Shown here: positions 30,036-38,121 of the stretch, piece after piece
Layout: each line of letters opens with the position of its first letter
Position numbering within the stretch: position 1 is the first letter of the stretch
Assembly: GCA_903902705.1 (NCBI GenBank)
Contig: CAIUVX010000176.1
Location: 1 to 61,131, forward strand
Length of the DNA stretch: 61,131 nt
DNA from: an uncultured Methylococcales bacterium
GTDB taxonomy: Bacteria > Pseudomonadota > Gammaproteobacteria > Methylococcales > Methylomonadaceae
Direction of reading: 5' to 3'
The notes under the pieces: generated by a model
Databases searched by the model: none
Seen by the model: the letters and a program-made list of their open reading frames with translations, nothing else
What the model was told of the DNA's origin: nothing
Position numbers and translations under genes: made by a program

Positions 30036-30404
30036 ATGTCAGAACTTACACCATCACCCGCCAGACAAGGCGGTGTATTGAACTTATCGATTAAAGATAA
30101 GGCAGGCTTATATGCGTCCTATATGCCATTTGTCATCGGCGGGGGCTTATTTGTTCCTACCCCGCGAGAATACGCAATGGGGCAAGAAGTATTTATATTG
30201 TTACACATTGTGGAAGAATCAGATCGCTTACCGATTGCAGGCAAAGTGATTTGGAAAACCCCGCCTAATTGTGAGATTCATCGCGTTTCTGGTGTTGGTG
30301 TCCAATTTAATGTCAAAGACGCTAAAAGCATCGAAGCACGCAATAAAATCGAAACTTATCTGGCAGGTTCGGCAGAATCTGACCGCCCAACTCATACCAT
30401 GTAA
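30036..30404 (+). CDS. pilZ: PilZ, type IV pilus biogenesis protein
   Basis: A 122-residue stand-alone PilZ domain. Recognisable parts are GVLNLSIKDKAGLYASYMPF, IGGGLFVPTPREYAMGQEVF, GKVIWKTPP and GVGVQFN. The RxxxR motif that binds c-di-GMP in other PilZ domains is absent, as in the Pseudomonas and Xanthomonas PilZ that gave the family its name and acts with PilB and FimX. It keeps the classical position between holB and tatD. It connects the window's pilus chemosensory operon with pilus assembly. Confidence 0.88.
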   Translation: MSELTPSPARQGGVLNLSIKDKAGLYASYMPFVIGGGLFVPTPREYAMGQEVFILLHIVEESDRLPIAGKVIWKTPPNCEIHRVSGVGVQFNVKDAKSIEARNKIETYLAGSAESDRPTHTM

Positions 30405-30406
30405 TT

Positions 30407-31183
30407 ATGTTGATAGACTCACATTGCCACTTAGATCGTCTTGATCTAAAACCGTATCAAAATGACTTTTCTTGTTTTATGCAGGAAGTGAAAAATAGTC
30501 ATATCGAACATTTACTCTGTATCGCTATCGACTTGGAGGCTTATCCCGCTATGCTGGAGATGGTGGAGAATTATCCACAAATTTCTGTGTCCGTGGGTGT
30601 GCATCCTAATGTTCATGAAGGTCAAGAACCAACGGTTGATGAACTGATTGCCTTAGGATCAATCGATAAAGTCATTGCTATCGGTGAAACAGGTTTGGAT
30701 TATTTTCGCAGCACGGGCGATTTAAACTGGCAACACCAACGTTTTCGCAATCATATTAATGCCGCTAAAACTCTAAAAAAACCCTTGATTATTCACACGC
30801 GTGAAGCAAAACAAGATACTTTGCGTATTTTGAAAGAAGAAAATGCGCAAGAAGTCGGTGGCATTATTCATTGTTTTACCGAAGACTGGGAATTTGCCGA
30901 ACAAGCTTTGGATTTGAATTTTTATATTTCCTTTTCAGGCATAGTGACTTTTAACAGTGCCAAAGAAATTCAAGAAGTGGCAAAAAAAGTCCCCGCTGAC
31001 CGCTTTCTAATCGAAACTGATTCTCCGTATCTAGCTCCCGTGCCACATCGTGGTAGACCAAATTATCCAACTTATGTGCGTTTTGTCGCTGAACAAATTG
31101 CAAAATTGCGCGGCGTGTCAGTTGAAGAAATTACCGAATTGTCTACGGCTAATTTTTATCGGCTATTTAATAAAATCAGTTAA
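30407..31183 (+). CDS. tatD: TatD family metal-dependent deoxyribonuclease
   Basis: A TIM-barrel hydrolase of 258 residues. Metal-ligand motifs are DSHCHLD at the N-terminus, GETGLDYF near residue 93, IHTREA around 130, GGIIHCFTE about 152, and ETDSPYLAPVPHRG near 205. TatD proteins are DNases, implicated in DNA repair or DNA quality control. It lies 2 nt after pilZ. Its 3' end overlaps the 3' end of convergent tmk by 21 nt, an arrangement created by inversion of this three-gene block. Confidence 0.92.
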   Translation: MLIDSHCHLDRLDLKPYQNDFSCFMQEVKNSHIEHLLCIAIDLEAYPAMLEMVENYPQISVSVGVHPNVHEGQEPTVDELIALGSIDKVIAIGETGLDYFRSTGDLNWQHQRFRNHINAAKTLKKPLIIHTREAKQDTLRILKEENAQEVGGIIHCFTEDWEFAEQALDLNFYISFSGIVTFNSAKEIQEVAKKVPADRFLIETDSPYLAPVPHRGRPNYPTYVRFVAEQIAKLRGVSVEEITELSTANFYRLFNKIS

Positions 31184-31786
31184 TACCTCAATAATATCGT
31201 TTTGCACATTGACCAACAATTGATTGGCTTGAATCACTTTGATACGGTCTGGTTGTTGTGCAGCGCGACTGAGATACATATTCCGTACCCGTGTAAAAAA
31301 GCTGATTTTCTCCGCTTCAAAGCGGTCAAACGCACTGCGTTTTTGAGCGCGTTCCATGCCTATTTCGATAGGCGCGTCCAGCAATAGCGTTAAGTCTGGT
31401 CTTAATTCGCCTTGTACTAGCTGTTCTAACAAAGCAATGGTAGCGATAGATAATTCACGTCCACCGCCTTGGTAGGCGTAAGTTGCATCAGTGAAACGGT
31501 CACATAATACCCAATGACCTTGAGCCAGAGCAGGTTCGATGACGTGTTGGATGTGTTGCGCTCTAGCGGCGAACATGAGTAATAATTCGGTAGTATCACT
31601 AATGCTTTCGCTGTCCTTATCTAGCACTAACTGGCGTATTTTTTCGGCAAGTGCTGTGCCACCTGGTTCGCGGGTGACGGTAACGGGAATAGCCTGTTGT
31701 TGTAAATAATCTTTGATGAAGCTTAAGTTGGTGGTTTTTCCTACGCCTTCACCGCCTTCTAGGGTGATAAATTTGCCGCGACTCAT
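31163..31786 (-). CDS. tmk: Thymidylate kinase Tmk
   Basis: Converts dTMP to dTDP with ATP; 207 residues. The P-loop is ITLEGGEGVGKTTNL. The DR-x motif is TREPGGTALAEKIR, the thymidine-binding CDRFTDATYAYQGGGRE is typical, and the lid region is RAQKRSAFDRFE. It is the last gene of the pabC-mltG-tmk block on the minus strand. The mltG stop overlaps the tmk ATG by 4 nt (31783-31786). In the usual order holB would follow on the same strand; here its partner block is reversed. Confidence 0.93.
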   Translation of the reverse strand: MSRGKFITLEGGEGVGKTTNLSFIKDYLQQQAIPVTVTREPGGTALAEKIRQLVLDKDSESISDTTELLLMFAARAQHIQHVIEPALAQGHWVLCDRFTDATYAYQGGGRELSIATIALLEQLVQGELRPDLTLLLDAPIEIGMERAQKRSAFDRFEAEKISFFTRVRNMYLSRAAQQPDRIKVIQANQLLVNVQNDIIEVLTDFIK

Positions 31787-32784
31787 GGTTTTTGCCTTTG
31801 AAATTGGTTTACTGCTTGATTATGTTCATCTAAAGTGGTGGAAAAAACGTGGGTGCCATCGCCGCGTGATACAAAGTAAATGCTGTTTTTACTTTGGTCT
31901 GGATGTAATGCGGCATAAATCGCCTCACGACCTGGCATAGCGATAGGTGTTGGCGGTAAGCCTTTTATTTTATAAGTGTTGTAAGGTGTTTCTGTGTGTA
32001 GGTCTTCTGAACGAATATTGCCTTGATAACTATCGCCCATGCCATAAATCACAGTAGGATCGGTTTGTAGCATCATACCTTGAGTTAAGCGGCGACTAAA
32101 TACCCCTGCTATTTGGGTGCGCTCGGCTTTGGCTGCTGTTTCTTTTTCCACGATAGAAGCGAGTATCAAGGCTTCATAAGGGGTATTAAACGGCAGGTGT
32201 TCGGCTTTATTAAACCATTCTTGTTGTAACACCAACTGCATTTTGTCGTAAGCCCTTTTTAACAACGCAACATCAGTCGTGTGTTTTTCAAAAAAGTAGG
32301 TATCAGGAAAAAATAGTCCTTCTGGGTGTTTTTCGCTCGCGCCTAGCTTAGCCATTAAAGCTTCATTGCTCAACTCTTTCAAGGTATGCTCAAGATCAGG
32401 ATTTTTTTCCATCACTTGTAGCATTTCTTTGAAATTACGCCCTTCGGGAAACGTTATAGAGTAATGCTTGGCTTTGCCTGACACGAATAAGGCAAGTATA
32501 TCGGAGATGGTCGCGCCTGTAGCCAGTTCATATTCGCCCGTTTTTATTTTTCTGACTGCATGGGTTTGTATGGCAAGGACTTTAAACCACAATGGCTGCA
32601 TAAATAAGTGTTGATCACGCAGTTTGTGAATAATTTGTCTAAAAGAATCGCCTTTGGCAATTTCAATGGTAACAGGCTGACCAATCACTGTTGGGGCTTT
32701 TAAGGCATTTTGATAGCCACTGATAAACCAGCCGCTGGCAAAACTTAAGGCAAGCAAAAAAAGAAAGAAGAGCCTTTTAATCAT
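31783..32784 (-). CDS. mltG: MltG, endolytic murein transglycosylase
   Basis: An inner-membrane lytic transglycosylase that cleaves nascent peptidoglycan and limits strand length. From the chosen start it has 333 residues: one membrane helix (about 2-22), a LysM-like domain (about 38-100), and the YceG core with the catalytic Glu 213 in ASIVEKETAAKAER, plus GMMLQTDPTVIYG, YNTYKIKGLPPTPIAMPG and YFVSRGDGTHVFS. A longer in-frame start at 32814 exists, but ATG 32784 overlaps the pabC stop as ATGA and puts the membrane helix at the N-terminus, so I chose it. Confidence 0.92.
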   Translation of the reverse strand: MIKRLFFLFLLALSFASGWFISGYQNALKAPTVIGQPVTIEIAKGDSFRQIIHKLRDQHLFMQPLWFKVLAIQTHAVRKIKTGEYELATGATISDILALFVSGKAKHYSITFPEGRNFKEMLQVMEKNPDLEHTLKELSNEALMAKLGASEKHPEGLFFPDTYFFEKHTTDVALLKRAYDKMQLVLQQEWFNKAEHLPFNTPYEALILASIVEKETAAKAERTQIAGVFSRRLTQGMMLQTDPTVIYGMGDSYQGNIRSEDLHTETPYNTYKIKGLPPTPIAMPGREAIYAALHPDQSKNSIYFVSRGDGTHVFSTTLDEHNQAVNQFQRQKP

Positions 32785-33584
32785 TGTAATAGTAATGCCT
32801 GTTCTGTGAGCCAATGCTGTAATTGTTTGGTGTTATGACCAATAGCAAATGTACGGTGAGTAAGTTGTTTGATGCCCCATAAACCGATAACGGAATTACA
32901 CACGAATACTTCATCTGCATCTAATAATTCATCCTGAGTAAAGTGGTGTTCGATAACTGATTCATGGTTGATAATTATACCGCGTATGATACCAGCAACC
33001 CCTGATTGTGTCAGGTCAGCCGTGTAAAGCTGATTGTTTTTACGGTAAAAAAGATTGCTCATCGTACCTTCAATCACGCGATTATTTATATCCAGCATAA
33101 TACCTTCCTGCACACTGTCATCATTCCATTCAGCCCGCGCTAATACTTGTTCAAGGCGGTTAAGATGTTTCATGCCTGCCAATGTCGGATTTAAGCCTAA
33201 GCGCGTTGAACAAAATCGAGCGGTAATACCTTGTGCATAGCTGTCTGGATAAACTGGAAACGGATGCAGACTTAATATTCGCGTGCTGTGAATATCATCG
33301 GATTGACGATAACCACGCCCACCACTACCGCGTGTGATGATAATTTTTAGGACTGCCTGTTTAGTGTTTTGACACAGTTGCTGGATTTCAGCCTGTAATA
33401 AATTCGTGTCTGGTGCAGGAAGTTGTAGACGTTGGCAACCGTTTATTAAGCGGTTTAAATGCTGTGTCAGGAACATGGGTTTGCCGTTGTTCACGGTGAG
33501 GGTTTCAAATAAACCATCACCGTATTGCAAACCACGGTCGCTGATTTCAATGTGGGTTTGGGGTATGCCGTTGACCAGTATCAT
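32781..33584 (-). CDS. pabC: Aminodeoxychorismate lyase PabC
   Basis: A PLP enzyme that releases pyruvate from aminodeoxychorismate to form p-aminobenzoate for folate or related pterins. From ATG 33584 it has 267 residues. Fold-type IV landmarks: DRGLQYGDGLFETL, ITRGSGGRGY, the PLP-binding Lys 139 in GMKHLNRLEQVLARAEW, and VIEGTMSNLFY. The longer in-frame start at 33629 adds 15 residues from repeat-rich sequence and is rejected. It normally follows fabF directly; here a methyltransferase and several inverted repeats lie between them. Confidence 0.88.
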   Translation of the reverse strand: MILVNGIPQTHIEISDRGLQYGDGLFETLTVNNGKPMFLTQHLNRLINGCQRLQLPAPDTNLLQAEIQQLCQNTKQAVLKIIITRGSGGRGYRQSDDIHSTRILSLHPFPVYPDSYAQGITARFCSTRLGLNPTLAGMKHLNRLEQVLARAEWNDDSVQEGIMLDINNRVIEGTMSNLFYRKNNQLYTADLTQSGVAGIIRGIIINHESVIEHHFTQDELLDADEVFVCNSVIGLWGIKQLTHRTFAIGHNTKQLQHWLTEQALLLQ

Positions 33585-33678
33585 GATGTTGTAATTGTGG
33601 TTGGATTGCCGCTTTTTGCAACCCAACATATTCGTGGGTTTTGTTGGCTATTGCCAGCCCATCTTACGCGACTGCAAT

Positions 33679-33776
33679 CGTACAAACCAAGGGTTTGGAC
33701 TCCGATTCTGGAGTTCAAACCCTTGGTTTGTACGTTAGTGCGTAGGGCGAAATAGCGTAGCGTATTCCGCCCTACG
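33679..33776. repeat. Pair of inverted repeats between pabC and the methyltransferase gene
   Basis: First hairpin: 25-nt arms 33679-33703 and 33710-33734 with one mismatch and a 6-nt loop; the arms include CAAACCC and GGGTTTG. Second hairpin: CGTAGGGCGAAATA (33741-33754) against TATTCCGCCCTACG (33763-33776), one mismatch. A further AACCCA/TGGGTT stem lies near 33620-33640. The whole gap 33585-33848 is made of such elements. Confidence 0.75.
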
Positions 33777-33848
33777 AGCTAATCAGCCTTACGGGTTGGG
33801 GTTCGTAAGCTCATCCATAACAACCTAACGTATGCAGTACAAAGCTTA

Positions 33849-34598
33849 TCACGTTATAATGTGACTCGCCCATATTGGAACAACACGATGACAAAAGATA
33901 TGAAATCCGTCAGAAAAACTACCGAATGCAAATTGCTCCTGCTCCGCTATGATAGAAAGACTCTTATTTGAATACAAACTAATATGCCCATTTCTTGGTG
34001 AAGCATACCACCACGTTAATCTTTCGTGACGCTTAATATGCCCATCTGATAACAGCGTACTAAACAAAATAATGCCATCATCACTAAGTAGCGATACCAA
34101 TTTTTTTTTAAGCTCATTGACCGAAGGAACGTGTTCAAATACTTCAAACGCAGTAATTAAGTTGAATTTTCCTAGCTCCTCATTTGTTATATGCTTATCA
34201 ACAAATGGATCATACGATGTAGAATCAAAACCTTGTTCACGCAATAAACGGCTAAGCATTCCCTCACCACCGCCGTAATCAAGATGTCTAATCGCGGCTT
34301 TTTGATTAGAAAACATATTGACTAGATACTCCGCATTCTGTCTGGGGCGGTTATCAACATAATCTGGATCAACCATCACATAATCGTTGTTATAAATTTT
34401 TGTTTCAAAATCGTTGATTGACCACGCGCATATTTCTGGCGAAAAACAAAAATCACAGTTATCACACAGAAAATAATAAATAGGAATACCAGAAAGCGGA
34501 AGATATTTCCCTCTTGGTTCTTCACAAGATTTATTAAAATCCACTACATCCAAAGCTGTAGACATTGATGCACAAACAGGACAAGGTTGTTGGTTCAT
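33849..34598 (-). CDS. SAM-dependent methyltransferase with N-terminal Cys motif
   Basis: A 249-residue class I methyltransferase. The N-terminal part carries two Cys pairs (CPVC at about 6-9 and CDNCDF near residue 47), probably a zinc site. The SAM-binding core is HLDYGGGEGMLSRLLREQGF, then TAFEVFEHVPSVNELKKKL and GIILFSTLL. Similar proteins occur in sugar and cell-surface biosynthesis clusters, but no substrate can be deduced. It interrupts the conserved fabF-pabC junction and is bracketed on both sides by inverted repeats, suggesting acquisition as a cassette. The start at 34598 drops two residues from the longest frame. Confidence 0.7.
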   Translation of the reverse strand: MNQQPCPVCASMSTALDVVDFNKSCEEPRGKYLPLSGIPIYYFLCDNCDFCFSPEICAWSINDFETKIYNNDYVMVDPDYVDNRPRQNAEYLVNMFSNQKAAIRHLDYGGGEGMLSRLLREQGFDSTSYDPFVDKHITNEELGKFNLITAFEVFEHVPSVNELKKKLVSLLSDDGIILFSTLLSDGHIKRHERLTWWYASPRNGHISLYSNKSLSIIAEQEQFAFGSFSDGFHIFCHRVVPIWASHIIT

Positions 34599-34624
34599 TG
34601 ACAATTTGATTACTCCCTAGTCAT

Positions 34625-34740
34625 GTAGGTCGGAATAAGCCAGTCCAAGCGGTAGCGCAGGGCGGGCGTTTCCGACAAACTTATGCGATGTCGGAAACGC
34701 CTATTCTCGCTTACGCTCAAACAGGCTTATTCCGACCTAC
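34625..34740. repeat. Nested inverted repeat covering the end of fabF
   Basis: Outer arms GTAGGTCGGAATAAGCC (34625-34641) and GGCTTATTCCGACCTAC (34724-34740) are perfect inverted repeats. Inner arms GGCGTTTCCGACA and TGTCGGAAACGCC (about 34665-34701) form a second stem. The outer right end contains the TAG stop codon of fabF (34737-34739). The element fills the gap between fabF and the methyltransferase gene. Confidence 0.85.
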
Positions 34741-35981
34741 GAATAACGTTTAAATATTAACGTGCCGTTAGTGCCACCAAAACCAAACGAGTTAGACATA
34801 GCAACATCAATTTTCATATCTCTGGCGATGTTGGGGATGTAATCCAGATCACATTCTGGATCTTGGTTGTCTAGGTTGATAGTTGCAGGAGCGATTTGGT
34901 TTTTAATGGCTAACGCACTTAAAACCGCTTCAATACCACCTGCCGCACCAAGCATGTGACCAATCATTGATTTGGTTGAGCTGATAGCAATTTTATAGGC
35001 ATGATCGCCTAACGCGGCTTTCATAGCGTGGGTTTCGCCGACATCACCTGCGGGAGTTGATGTACCGTGTGCATTGATGTAATCAATTTGGTCAACATTC
35101 AAACCTGCATCACGCATAGCGTTACGCATACAACGCGCCGCGCCTTCGCCACCTGCGGACGGGGTAGTAATATGATAAGCATCGCCGCTCATACCATAAC
35201 CGACTAATTCAGCGTAAATTTTTGCACCACGCGCAAGAGCGTGTTCCAATTCTTCAAGAACTACCACACCTGCACCATCACTAAGAACAAAACCATCACG
35301 GTCTTTATCCCACGGACGGCTTGCCGCTTGTGGGTCATCATTACGGCGTGATAAGGCTTTTGCAGAAGCAAATCCACCCATAGCAGTGGGTGATGAAGTA
35401 CAGCGTTCCGCACCGCCTGCAATCATGACATCTGCATCGCCATATTGTATTAATCTAGCCGCATCACCGATATTGTGTGTACCTGTCGCGCAAGCGGTGA
35501 CAATGGCAAAATTAGGACCTTTCAATCCATATTTAATAGATAAATTGCCAGAAATCATGTTAATGATATTGCCAGGTACGAAGAACGGCGAAATGCGGCG
35601 GGGACCACCTTTTTCATAAGTGGCATAGCATTCTTCTATGCCCGTGATACCACCGATACCTGAACCTATGGCAACGCCGATGCGTTCAGCATTGGCTTCA
35701 GTGACTTCTAAACCTGAGTCTTCAAACGCCTGACAGCCTGCTGCAAGTCCGTAATGGACAAAACCATCCATACGTTTAGCATCTTTTTCAGCAATATATT
35801 GAGTTACATCAAAATTGCGGATGACACCACCAAAGGTAGTGGCAAAAGGCGTGATGTTAAAAGAATCAATAGGGCTAATGCCACTTTTGCCATTAATAAT
35901 ACCTGTCCAAGTATCTGCGACTGTATTGGCTAAAGGCGTGACTGCGCCTAATCCAGTTATTACAACTCGACGTTTGCTCAA
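34737..35981 (-). CDS. fabF: FabF, beta-ketoacyl-ACP synthase II
   Basis: Condensing enzyme of type II fatty acid synthesis; extends acyl-ACP with malonyl-ACP. 414 residues. The catalytic triad is Cys 164 in TACATGTHNIGDA, His in NAHGTSTPAGD and His in SMIGHMLGAAGG. Translation appears to start at TTG 35981 with no clear Shine-Dalgarno sequence. It lies 87 nt downstream of acpP across a short hairpin (36031-36058). The last codon and the stop (TCG TAG) run into the inverted repeat at 34625-34740. Confidence 0.94.
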   Translation of the reverse strand: MSKRRVVITGLGAVTPLANTVADTWTGIINGKSGISPIDSFNITPFATTFGGVIRNFDVTQYIAEKDAKRMDGFVHYGLAAGCQAFEDSGLEVTEANAERIGVAIGSGIGGITGIEECYATYEKGGPRRISPFFVPGNIINMISGNLSIKYGLKGPNFAIVTACATGTHNIGDAARLIQYGDADVMIAGGAERCTSSPTAMGGFASAKALSRRNDDPQAASRPWDKDRDGFVLSDGAGVVVLEELEHALARGAKIYAELVGYGMSGDAYHITTPSAGGEGAARCMRNAMRDAGLNVDQIDYINAHGTSTPAGDVGETHAMKAALGDHAYKIAISSTKSMIGHMLGAAGGIEAVLSALAIKNQIAPATINLDNQDPECDLDYIPNIARDMKIDVAMSNSFGFGGTNGTLIFKRYS

Positions 35982-36068
35982 TGTAATGTACCGTAAGAAA
36001 AAAGAAGGAGGAAATCAGGAGGGGTATATTTAGTGGATGAACAACTGTTCACCCACTAACTATCAATA

Positions 36069-36299
36069 TCAAGTATTTTTTGTTACATAATCAATAGCTT
36101 GCTGAACTGTGGTAATTTTCTCAGCATCTTCGTCTGGAATTTCACATTCAAATTCTTCTTCGAGAGCCATAACGAGCTCAACTGTATCCAGAGAATCTGC
36201 ACCAAGGTCATCCACGAATGAAGCGTCATTTGCGATGGCTTCTTTAACGCCCAACTGCTCTGCAACAATCTTTTTTACTCGTTCTTCAATGTTACTCAT
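36069..36299 (-). CDS. acpP: Acyl carrier protein
   Basis: A 76-residue acidic carrier protein holding the growing acyl chain on phosphopantetheine attached to Ser 36 in [21 protein letters not shown] 36299 is preferred to the longer frame at 36314 because it gives the standard [12 protein letters not shown] opening. It sits between fabG and fabF, the standard order. A phosphopantetheinyl transferase gene lies about 12 kb away (48504-49202), though primary ACP is usually served by AcpS. Confidence 0.96.
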   Translation of the reverse strand: MSNIEERVKKIVAEQLGVKEAIANDASFVDDLGADSLDTVELVMALEEEFECEIPDEDAEKITTVQQAIDYVTKNT

Positions 36300-36436
36300 A
36301 ATTATTTTCCTCAACCTGTAAGTTTGTAGACCTAACTTACAATAGTATTGTTATTGGTTTTTACTAGAAATCCCGTTACTGGAAACTCCAGACGGCGGGG
36401 TGGAATTATACTTGATATTTTTACAATATCACAATA

Positions 36437-37165
36437 TTAAGGCATAAACATGCCACCGTTGACATGAATGGTTTCGCCTGTAATGTAAGCCGCTCCTTCA
36501 GAGGCTAGGAAGGAAACGGTATGGGCAATTTCTTTAGCTGCGCCTAAACGAGCGAGCGGAATGCCAGCCAGTAAAGCATTTTTAATCTCACCACTTAACT
36601 CGCGTGTCATATCGGTATCGATAAAACCAGGTGCTACCGTATTGACAGTAATATTGCGCGAACCAACTTCTTTTGCTAGTGATTTAGCAAAACCGATCAT
36701 GCCCGCTTTCGCTGCTGCATAATTGGCTTGTCCTGCATTACCTGTACTGCCAACCACAGAAGAAATGTTAATGATACGCCCTGTTTTGGCTTTCGTCATG
36801 CCACGCAATACCGCTTTGCTCATGCGAAACACTGACGTTAAATTGGTGTTGATGATGTCATCCCATTCTTCATCCTTCATGCGCATCAGTAAATTATCGC
36901 GGGTAATACCTGCATTATTTACCAGTACGGCGGGTACGCCGATTTCATCATTAACAGCTTTGATAAACTCAGCAATCGATTCAGCATCGGCAACATTTAG
37001 TTTTTTGCCTATGCCATTTTCAGCTAAGAAGGTACTAATTGCCTCCGCACCACTGTCAGAGGTTGCAGTACCAACGACAAAAAAACCATCTTCGGCTAAT
37101 CGTTGAGCTATTGCTTTGCCAATACCGCGACTTGCTCCTGTCACTAAAGCGATTTTTTTAGTCAT
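36437..37165 (-). CDS. fabG: FabG, 3-oxoacyl-ACP reductase
   Basis: NADPH-dependent short-chain dehydrogenase that reduces 3-oxoacyl-ACP. From ATG 37165 it has 242 residues. Cofactor motif TGASRGIGKAIA (from residue 9), NNAG at 83-86, catalytic Ser 136, Tyr 149 and Lys 153 in SSVVGSTGNAGQANYAAAKA, and the C-terminal ITGETIHVNGGMFMP. The start overlaps the fabD stop by 8 nt, indicating coupling. The longer frame from 37186 adds an unconserved MRHWRKF and is rejected. Confidence 0.95.
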   Translation of the reverse strand: MTKKIALVTGASRGIGKAIAQRLAEDGFFVVGTATSDSGAEAISTFLAENGIGKKLNVADAESIAEFIKAVNDEIGVPAVLVNNAGITRDNLLMRMKDEEWDDIINTNLTSVFRMSKAVLRGMTKAKTGRIINISSVVGSTGNAGQANYAAAKAGMIGFAKSLAKEVGSRNITVNTVAPGFIDTDMTRELSGEIKNALLAGIPLARLGAAKEIAHTVSFLASEGAAYITGETIHVNGGMFMP

Positions 37166-38111
37166 GAATTTTCTCCAATGCCTCATTCAAGGTTTCTGGG
37201 TTATAAATGCTGTAATGCTCGGCATCTTTAGCGATGCGTTTATTAAGTCCAATTAATACCTTACCTGGACCACATTCAACAAAACGAGTAACGCCTTGGT
37301 CGTTCATAAATTTAATACTGTCCACCCAGTTGACAGGTCTATACAATTGTTCTTTTAAGGCATGACGAATGACTTCAGGCGCACTGTGTGAGGCGACATC
37401 GACATTATGGATCAGCGTCATTTTGGGTGAATTAATGACAGTATTTTGTAAATACTCATTCAGTTTTTCAGCGGCAGGGTGCATCAATGCACAATGTGAT
37501 GGTACGCTGACGGGTAATAATAGCGCACGTTTTGCCCCCATTGTTTTTGCGATAACCATCGCTCTTTCAACGGCTGCCACATTGCCCGCAATCACCACTT
37601 GTCCAGCCGAATTAAAATTGACTGCCGACACTATTTCATTACCCGCCGCTTCGGTGCAGGCTTTAACCACTTCATGATCTTGCAAACCTAAAATAGCCGC
37701 CATTGCACCCACGCCCGTAGGCACTGCTTCCTGCATTAATCGCGCTCTGGTCGCCACTAATTTAATTGCATCTTCAAAATGAATCGCACTGGCGCACACT
37801 AAGGCGGTATATTCGCCTAAACTATGACCCGCCACCCAATCTGGACGCACTGTACTGTGTTGACACCAGACATTCCAAACCGCAAAACCCGCCGCTAACA
37901 TCGCAGGTTGCGTATTCTGGGTTTGATTAAGCTCTTCTTCTGAGCCTTTGCTAACCAACGACCATAAATCTTGACTTAACGCATCCGATGCGCGTTCAAA
38001 GATATGTTTGACTTCAGGATAACTCGCCGCCAAATCGTTCAACATACCGACAGATTGAGAACCCTGTCCTGGAAAAACAAAAGCTAAACTGTAGGTTTGT
38101 TTGTTCATCAT
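37158..38111 (-). CDS. fabD: FabD, malonyl-CoA:ACP transacylase
   Basis: Loads malonyl groups onto ACP; 317 residues. It opens LAFVFPGQGSQSVGML, the active Ser 97 lies in AGHSLGEYTALVCA, the conserved Arg in ATRARLMQEAVP, and the catalytic His in VSVPSHCALM. The C-terminus has FVECGPGKVLIGLNKRI. It starts 10 nt after the fabH stop and overlaps fabG at its end, within plsX-fabH-fabD-fabG-acpP-fabF. Confidence 0.95.
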   Translation of the reverse strand: MMNKQTYSLAFVFPGQGSQSVGMLNDLAASYPEVKHIFERASDALSQDLWSLVSKGSEEELNQTQNTQPAMLAAGFAVWNVWCQHSTVRPDWVAGHSLGEYTALVCASAIHFEDAIKLVATRARLMQEAVPTGVGAMAAILGLQDHEVVKACTEAAGNEIVSAVNFNSAGQVVIAGNVAAVERAMVIAKTMGAKRALLLPVSVPSHCALMHPAAEKLNEYLQNTVINSPKMTLIHNVDVASHSAPEVIRHALKEQLYRPVNWVDSIKFMNDQGVTRFVECGPGKVLIGLNKRIAKDAEHYSIYNPETLNEALEKIHD

Positions 38112-38121
38112 TACACCATCG

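Noticed and set aside
33849-34598. Methyltransferase as part of fatty-acid modification
   Set aside because: There is no cyclopropane or fatty-acid methyltransferase motif; location alone is not enough and flanking repeats point to insertion.
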